The notes below the pieces were generated by a model. It searched no databases. It was not told the origin of the DNA and saw only the letters and a list, made by a program, of their open reading frames with translations. A stretch of 52,391 bases of DNA. It comes from Desulfobacteraceae bacterium (GTDB lineage Bacteria; Desulfobacterota; Desulfobacteria; Desulfobacterales; Desulfosarcinaceae). Shown one piece after another: positions 47,774-52,391 of this stretch. How positions within the stretch are numbered: the stretch's first letter is position 1; every line of letters starts with the position of its first letter. The position numbers and the translations under genes were made by a program. The stretch is taken from positions 1 to 52,391 of the forward strand of contig QZKV01000025.1 of NCBI GenBank assembly GCA_003599575.1. Reading direction: 5' to 3'.

Positions 47774-48895
47774 TCAGGTCCTTCCAAACCAGGCCCGAGG
47801 CTTTAAACGGCTTCTGATTTTAACCAATCCATAGGCCAGAAAAACCTTGCAGCGCGATTTTACGCTTTTTCCAATGATTTGAATGTAATCGACAGTCCTG
47901 ACGTCGTTGCACCAGTATTGCTTGTAGGCATACTCTCCGAGGAGATAATCCAGCGCTTCGGACCCGTGCGCGATCTCGTTTTGGATGGCGAAGGCATAAA
48001 GAGCCGTTCCGGGGCTCAGGGAAAAAAACTCGGGATTGTAAGCGGCCTTATAGGCATAATATTTTTTGTTGTAGCAGAAACCAAAAATGGTTGCCGAAGG
48101 AATTGTGTTCAGTGTCAACAGATAACATCTCAGCCACCCGGATCGCGCCAACTCCCTGCAAAGCAATTTCATAAACACTTCTTTTTCTTTGCTCGGCGTC
48201 CAGTTATGCCGCTGATGGACGAGCAGGTAGTAATCACGGAGGTAGTTTTCTATTTCGTGTTCTTTGGTAATGATCGAGAAGCTTGCCGCGCGATCTTTTT
48301 GAATCCCTTTCAGCCGTCTTGTAAAACTCCTTCTCTGATTGCGGCTGAGCCCATTTAGGAAGGCGTCATAGGTTTGCGATAGAACAATGACATAATTGTT
48401 TTCCTGTTTGGATCGAACGGCTTTGAACTTCTTTTTGAATTCGCTCTCCAAAACGGGTGTGGACTTATGCGTCGCTAGAAGATTGGCCAAAATGAGCACA
48501 TCCCAGTCATCATTATGAGCATTAAGGTAATCGGCAACTGCCGCGTAGACGTTTGTCTCCTGCCCCGGCAGAGTCGGCGGCATCATGAACGTATTGTATT
48601 CGGTTTCATGATCAAATCCTCCGCGGCCGATAAACTGAAGCAGCCTCAAGTGAAGCAAGCGTCCAAACCTTCGTCGGACAATCTGAAATGGAAATGCGCC
48701 GACGATGGTTTGCCGGGAATCACAGGCAAGCAAGAAGTAGAAGGTTCGGGCGTCCGATTTAAATGACTGCCACCAGGAACTTATCCACTCATAGGTTAAA
48801 AAGATATTGTCGTTGGTGCTGGACCTGATGAATGCATTCCACTTCCCTGATATGGATTCAAGTTCTCGGGCGCCAATTCTTTGGATGGTAATCAT
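47774..48895 (-). CDS. GNAT-fold acetyltransferase-like protein (BioF2/CelD-like), AT-rich
   Basis: A 373-residue soluble protein of the BioF2-like/GNAT family. Landmarks are NIFLTYEWISSWWQSF (the common N-terminal motif), FLACDSRQTIVGAFPFQIV, LSRNQRRSFTRRLKGIQ, LRDYYLLVHQRH, and the C-terminal YAYKAAYNPEFFSLSPGTALYAFAIQNEIAHGSEALDYLLGEYAYKQYW, where the acyl-CoA-binding fold ends. Such proteins are often linked to cell envelope or exopolysaccharide modification. The gene is visibly richer in A and T than its neighbours and starts 3 nt after the truncated PhzF stop, so transfer or rearrangement is possible. Confidence 0.75.
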   Translation of the reverse strand: MITIQRIGARELESISGKWNAFIRSSTNDNIFLTYEWISSWWQSFKSDARTFYFLLACDSRQTIVGAFPFQIVRRRFGRLLHLRLLQFIGRGGFDHETEYNTFMMPPTLPGQETNVYAAVADYLNAHNDDWDVLILANLLATHKSTPVLESEFKKKFKAVRSKQENNYVIVLSQTYDAFLNGLSRNQRRSFTRRLKGIQKDRAASFSIITKEHEIENYLRDYYLLVHQRHNWTPSKEKEVFMKLLCRELARSGWLRCYLLTLNTIPSATIFGFCYNKKYYAYKAAYNPEFFSLSPGTALYAFAIQNEIAHGSEALDYLLGEYAYKQYWCNDVRTVDYIQIIGKSVKSRCKVFLAYGLVKIRSRLKPRAWFGRT

Positions 48896-48898
48896 TCG

Positions 48899-49240
48899 CT
48901 ACCGCACCGCCTGCTTTGTGTTTCGTGAAAATTGTTTGGGCCGGCTGCTCGGACCATTCCAAAAAAAACATGGATCATGCATGATGGCCACCGTGGCGTG
49001 TCCGCAGAAATTGACCTCGCGTTCGCGGGAGAAATAGCGGAGTTCGTAGTCCCACTCTTTACCGGGCGTTTGCCGCACATATCCAACCTCAGAAACGAAC
49101 CCCCCCAGTTCATACGCAATGCGCAGCATGTCCGCGTCGCGCATGGCGTCGCAAGAATCCAGAAGGATGCACCCGGCCGGATTGCCCGCAGAGGCCCCTG
49201 TTGTAAACGCATCCAGCTTTCTGAAGGTAAATGCTTTCAT
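48899..49240 (-). pseudogene. N-terminal fragment of a PhzF-family protein
   Basis: The first 85-90 residues fit the PhzF/diaminopimelate-epimerase-like fold: FRKLDAFTTGASAGNPAGCILL, LRIAYELGGFVSEVGYV, YELRYFSREREVNFCGHATVAIMHD (FCGHAT being the family hallmark). A complete PhzF protein has roughly 260-300 residues. After ATVAIMHD the sequence changes to 24 unrelated residues and stops at 48899. The C-terminal half is absent; the acetyltransferase gene begins at once. This looks like a deletion or insertion scar rather than a sequencing error. Confidence 0.75.
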
Positions 49241-49363
49241 GTTCGTTATCTTCCTTTCGATGATGGTGATGAGGGCTGTGGCGCTTCAACTCGGGAGCCG
49301 CTGTCGGTGCAGGCCTCGACCTGTCTTTCCATGATCGTAGAAAGCGTCCTTTGGTCCCTTGTT

Positions 49364-50773
49364 TTAAGCTGTTCCACCCTTGCCGGAGGCGACCGCCCGC
49401 GCTTCAACAAACGCCTGGACGCAGCAATCCACATCCGTTGTGGAGGTGGCCCAGGAACAGACACTGACGCGCATGGCCGGTTCATCATTCCAGACGGTAC
49501 CGCCGCACCAGCAGGTTCCGGAAGCTTGCAGGGCCTGTAAGGTCCACCGGGTCCGGGCCGGGGTCTCGCAGGCCACGAGAACCTGATTGAACACAACCTC
49601 GTTAAGAATTCGGAATCCATGGTCTTGAAGCCCGCGCGCAAACTGCTGCGCCCGTTGGCACAAGCCTTCCACCAGAGCATCGACACCCGTGCGTCCCAAG
49701 GCCTTCAGGGTTGCCCACAGCTCGACGGAGCGCGCCCTACGGGACATTTCGGGGGTAAATTGCATGCCGTCGCGGTGACTGCTGGGCGGAATGTAAGCGC
49801 CGGTGGCCTGCATGGCGGCAGCCAGGGCATTGCGATGACGGCACAACACAATGCCGCAGTCATACGGCGCGTTGAGCGTCTTGTGGGCGTCGGCCGACCA
49901 CGAATCGGCTTTTTCAAGGCCCCTGACAAGATGCGCCCGCGTGCGGCTGGCCGCCGCCCACAATCCGAAAGCCCCATCCACATGGACCCAGGCGCCGGCT
50001 TGCGTTGCGGCGCTGCACAGTTCCTCAAGAGGATCGAACGCACCCGTGTTCACATTGCCGGCCTGCAAAATCAGCACCGTCGAATGGTCCAGCCGGGGAA
50101 GCCTTTCCGGAATCATGCGTCCCTGGCTGTCCGCCGGGACAACGCAGACGCGATCCTTGCCCAGACCGATCAGCGCAAGGGCTTTGAAGACCGAGGCATG
50201 CGCCTGCCCGCCTACGATCACGCGAATCTCGGGCGCTCCGAAAAGCCCTTTGCCGTTCGCATCCCATCCCATGCGCAGCAGAAGATCGTTGCGCGCCGCG
50301 GCCAGCCCGCACAGGGTGGCCGTAGAGGTGCCGCCGACCAGTCCCAGTGCGGTGCCTTGCGGAAGACCGAACAGTCCGGAAAGCCAGCCTTCGCAAACGG
50401 ACTCCAATTCGGAAGCTATCGGCGAGGTCATGTAGGTCGCGCCATTTTGGTCCCACACATCCGCCAGCCATTTGGCTGCCACTGCCACCGGTACGGCGCC
50501 GCCATTGACAAAGCCGAAGTAGCGGCCACCGGTCTGAGCCACGGTTGCAGGAGAACCGGCCGTATGGAGCATGTTCAGGATTGCAGCAGGATCGGCCGGT
50601 TTGTCCGGAAACGCTTCCTCCCGGAAAAGCCGAAGCCCCTCTATGGCCTGTTCGGCAGGAAATACATTTCTTTCGCCGATGGTGTCCATATAGGCGTATG
50701 CATAGCGCCGGGCCAGTTCGAACGGCCCCTTGGTTTCTATTTGCGATTTAAATTGCTTCTGGAATTCTCTCAT
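49364..50773 (-). CDS. PLP-dependent group II decarboxylase / aspartate aminotransferase-family protein
   Basis: A 469-residue fold type I PLP enzyme similar to group II amino-acid decarboxylases (tyrosine, tryptophan and glutamate decarboxylases). Landmarks are GGRYFGFVNGGAVPVAVAAKWLADVWDQN near residue 80, GLVGGTSTATLCGLAAAR, AWVHVDGAFGLWAA, and the PLP lysine in SWSADAHKTLNAPYDCGIVL. Members lacking decarboxylase activity also exist. The substrate is unknown. ATG 50773 is preferred; the longer frame from 50842 has no family-like extension. It stands alone, with an AT-rich dyad (TAACCA/TGGTTA, 50893-50912) upstream. Confidence 0.85.
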   Translation of the reverse strand: MREFQKQFKSQIETKGPFELARRYAYAYMDTIGERNVFPAEQAIEGLRLFREEAFPDKPADPAAILNMLHTAGSPATVAQTGGRYFGFVNGGAVPVAVAAKWLADVWDQNGATYMTSPIASELESVCEGWLSGLFGLPQGTALGLVGGTSTATLCGLAAARNDLLLRMGWDANGKGLFGAPEIRVIVGGQAHASVFKALALIGLGKDRVCVVPADSQGRMIPERLPRLDHSTVLILQAGNVNTGAFDPLEELCSAATQAGAWVHVDGAFGLWAAASRTRAHLVRGLEKADSWSADAHKTLNAPYDCGIVLCRHRNALAAAMQATGAYIPPSSHRDGMQFTPEMSRRARSVELWATLKALGRTGVDALVEGLCQRAQQFARGLQDHGFRILNEVVFNQVLVACETPARTRWTLQALQASGTCWCGGTVWNDEPAMRVSVCSWATSTTDVDCCVQAFVEARAVASGKGGTA

Positions 50774-51346
50774 GGCTGTTGTTCCTGGTTGATGGTGTCC
50801 AGGGAGATCACCTGCCTTGGCCCTGTCGCCGGGAATACTCATGGGGCGGTCAAGCGCAATGGAAATCCCTGATTGAACGGAAATTGAATGGATAACCAGA
50901 TTTATTTGGTTAGTTGTGCGCAGTCAATCCGAATATCGCTTGCATCCCGCAACCATCCACATACATCCTGGACGCGAGCAGACTTCGAGGCGGGCGGCCC
51001 GGGCATGAACCTCATCGGAGCGGAGTAATCCGCCGCCGTAAAATACCCGCCCGCCGCCGTCCGGCTTTCCCGCACCGGACCGGAGACCATCGAGGAACCG
51101 GACTGGATTCTATCCAGCGACAATGGGGACATGGCGGCTTTCCAAACGCATTCACTTCAACCGGGATGTTTTTTATCGCAGGAGATACATAAAAGCGCTG
51201 GGCCCCCAAAAAAGTGTAACCAAAAATACAGTTTAATCCACATTGTAATTCATTGGGTCCGATGACTAAGGTGAATATGGTTCTTCTTGCACAGTCGGCT
51301 TCAAGGGATGTGTGGGGCGCAAGAATATCCAGAAAGGAGTTACCGC
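50774..51346. other. 573-nt divergent intergenic region upstream of the PRC-barrel gene
   Basis: I see no recognisable gene. Two overlapping open frames (50914-51192 on + and 50902-51132 on -) have Arg/Gly-rich low-quality translations. A 6-bp dyad TAACCA-N8-TGGTTA lies at 50893-50912. The PRC-barrel gene has AAAGGAG before its ATG at 51347, but no convincing promoter was found. Confidence 0.45.
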
Positions 51347-52072
51347 ATGAAATTCATCGTATTATCCATTGCCACGCTTTTCCTCCTGGCAACGGCCGTC
51401 GGACCCGTTCTGGCCGCCGACGCAACCACGGACGGCAGCTCGTCGGCAGGCGAACGCGACCTTTCCAAATCAGTGACCGACGGGGACAGCCCCCGGGGTC
51501 AGGCCGGCAGTCGCGCAGGATTCGGTTCCAAGGATGCTGATCGAGGCGCAATGCAGCCGGCCGGCCTTCACAAAGCAACTGACCTGGTCGGTCAGAAAGT
51601 GGTCGCTCGAAATGGGGAGGAGCTGGGCAGCATAGAAAACCTGATCATCGACGAGGACGGCCAAGTACACTATGTCGTCCTGTCCGAGGGCGGGATCCTG
51701 GGGGTTGGCGGAAAGCTGATTCCCGTTCCCTGGCAGGCTGCCAATCTGCGCATGCGGGATGACCAGCTGACCGCCGGCATCGACAAGCAACAACTGCAGA
51801 ATGCACCCAGTATCGAGGATGAGAACCTGGCACAAATCGCCTCGCCCGCTTACGAGCAGCGCATTCACGGCTATTTCGGCAGCACTCCGCCAGGCGCCGC
51901 TCAGCAGTCGCAGCCTGGCAGCATGAACCGCTCGCAGCCCGAAAATCGCTCCGGGCATCCCGGCAGGGGCAGCGGATCTGGCATGGGCGGCGGATCGGGT
52001 CACACCGACAGCGGCACGGGCACGGGTACAGGCTCCGGCCGTACCGGTACCGGCTATGGGTCCGGCTATTAA
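51347..52072 (+). CDS. Secreted PRC-barrel domain protein with Gly/Ser-rich tail
   Basis: A 241-residue protein. The signal peptide is MKFIVLSIATLFLLATAVGPVLA with a typical AxA-type cleavage site before ADATTDGS. A PRC-barrel follows at about residues 80-160: DLVGQKVVARNGEELGSIENLIID, HYVVLSEGGILGVGGKLIPVPW. The last 60 residues are Gly, Ser and Thr rich (GSGMGGGSGHTDSGTGTGTG). PRC-barrel proteins handle RNA or photosynthetic and envelope functions; exported forms are of unknown role. ATG 51347 follows AAAGGAG; a longer frame from 51287 lacks the signal peptide start. Confidence 0.85.
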   Translation: MKFIVLSIATLFLLATAVGPVLAADATTDGSSSAGERDLSKSVTDGDSPRGQAGSRAGFGSKDADRGAMQPAGLHKATDLVGQKVVARNGEELGSIENLIIDEDGQVHYVVLSEGGILGVGGKLIPVPWQAANLRMRDDQLTAGIDKQQLQNAPSIEDENLAQIASPAYEQRIHGYFGSTPPGAAQQSQPGSMNRSQPENRSGHPGRGSGSGMGGGSGHTDSGTGTGTGSGRTGTGYGSGY

Positions 52073-52112
52073 TCCGGACCGCCTGTCGGCAGTTCTGATC
52101 TGAAGGGAATTC

Positions 52113-52391
52113 ATGTACCAGGAAGGCGAATCCGACGGTGCCGCAAAAAGCTTCGAACGATTTTGGCAGCACCCCGAGACAGGAAAGCATGTCGGCATTG
52201 GCGCCGGGGTCGATGTTGGGATCGATCTCAGTAATTTCCGGTTAAGTTTTTGCATCCCCCTGCAGGATCATCCAACCGCAAAGGGCGTAAGCGTCGTACT
52301 CGTACGCGTACTCGTTTTCGTACTCGCAAAACATGGCTTCGAGTACGAGAACGAGTACCGCTGCGCTGAGTACGAGTACGATATGCAATTT
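52113..52391 (+). CDS. Partial open reading frame running off the window
   Basis: ATG 52113 lies 4 nt after AAGGGA and opens a frame with no stop to the right edge (93 codons). The first 50 residues (YQEGESDGAAKSFERFWQHP, then KHVGIGAGVDVGID) look coding, and the remainder is a translation of the GTACTC repeat tract (VLVRVLVFVLA, EYENEY). I do not recognise it. Either a small gene ends beyond the window or the repeat has been read into. Confidence 0.35.
   Translation, partial: MYQEGESDGAAKSFERFWQHPETGKHVGIGAGVDVGIDLSNFRLSFCIPLQDHPTAKGVSVVLVRVLVFVLAKHGFEYENEYRCAEYEYDMQF
52288..52371. repeat. Degenerate GTACTC/GAGTAC hexamer tract, self-complementary
   Basis: From about 52288 the sequence reads GTACTCGTACGCGTACTCG and GTACTCG again, then, after a short gap, its reverse complement words CGAGTACGAGAACGAGTAC and GAGTACGAGTACG up to 52371. 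The two halves can pair into a long imperfect hairpin. It is at the right edge and may continue outside. Confidence 0.65.

Noticed and set aside
50902..51192. Overlapping small frames on both strands before the PRC-barrel gene
   Set aside because: Translations are low-complexity Arg/Gly/Pro-rich with no family motif and no ribosome site.

Overview
The window is a stretch of bacterial chromosome, moderately GC-rich, with about 50 genes and no rRNA, tRNA, CRISPR array, complete insertion sequence or prophage that I can see. The gene content suggests an anaerobic member of the Desulfobacterota, most likely a Desulfosarcina-like sulfate reducer. The pointers are an Ech-type group 4 [NiFe] hydrogenase, a siroheme/heme gene set, paired long acyl-CoA dehydrogenases, a stand-alone GrdB-type selenoprotein, and a TrpB2-type tryptophan synthase. 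The lineage is an inference from gene content; no marker gene was compared.

Layout. 1-5.4 kb (+): end of trpB2, a small unknown protein, a HAMP membrane protein, a TauE/SafE-type exporter, an M48 lipoprotein peptidase, a selenoprotein with an in-frame UGA, and a FemAB-like acetyltransferase. 5.5-10.3 kb (-): clpS, then aroA-aroC-aminotransferase-tyrA, a shikimate to tyrosine pathway with overlapping genes. 10.6-15 kb (+): two paralogous acyl-CoA dehydrogenases and a PGPGW membrane protein. 15-23.8 kb: a zinc-finger/J-domain protein, a ChaN lipoprotein, a YcgN-like cysteine-cluster protein, a membrane-anchored kinase-like protein divergent from clpB, and an eIF-2B-like protein. 23.9-31.3 kb: an ArsB/NhaD-type transporter (-), then (+) a DHH phosphoesterase, an MBL hydrolase, precorrin-2 dehydrogenase, CcsA/HemX, hemA and fabD. 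31.5-36.2 kb: a small unknown protein, DksA-like protein, PHP phosphoesterase, rnc, a radical SAM protein and an RlaP-like nucleotidyltransferase. 36.2-37.8 kb (-): type III polyketide synthase followed by an isoprenylcysteine-methyltransferase-like protein. 37.9-43.2 kb (-): echABCDEF. 43.7-45.4 kb (+): a two-gene ABC-2 exporter. 45.6-52.4 kb: a chemoreceptor, an AT-richer islet with an acetyltransferase and a PhzF fragment, a PLP-dependent decarboxylase, a secreted PRC-barrel protein and a terminal hexamer-repeat tract.

How the genes fit together. The aro/tyr genes form one biosynthetic operon. The precorrin-2 dehydrogenase, CcsA/HemX and HemA genes serve tetrapyrrole supply, including siroheme for sulfite reductase. 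The DksA to nucleotidyltransferase run is rich in RNA and nucleotide handling. The polyketide synthase and methyltransferase match the known Bacillus BpsA/BpsB arrangement for alkylpyrone formation and methylation.

The most noteworthy observations are these. (1) A selenoprotein at 3240-4058 has UGA at 3753-3755 followed by an 8-bp SECIS-like hairpin at the right distance, and seemingly a non-ATG start. (2) Three single-base deletions lie in echE and echA, and I noticed no others in the window. (3) The type III PKS and methyltransferase pair abuts the hydrogenase operon. (4) A membrane kinase-like protein with a long insertion diverges from clpB, with a palindrome on the clpB -35 box. (5) Two intergenic tracts are built of short self-complementary words.
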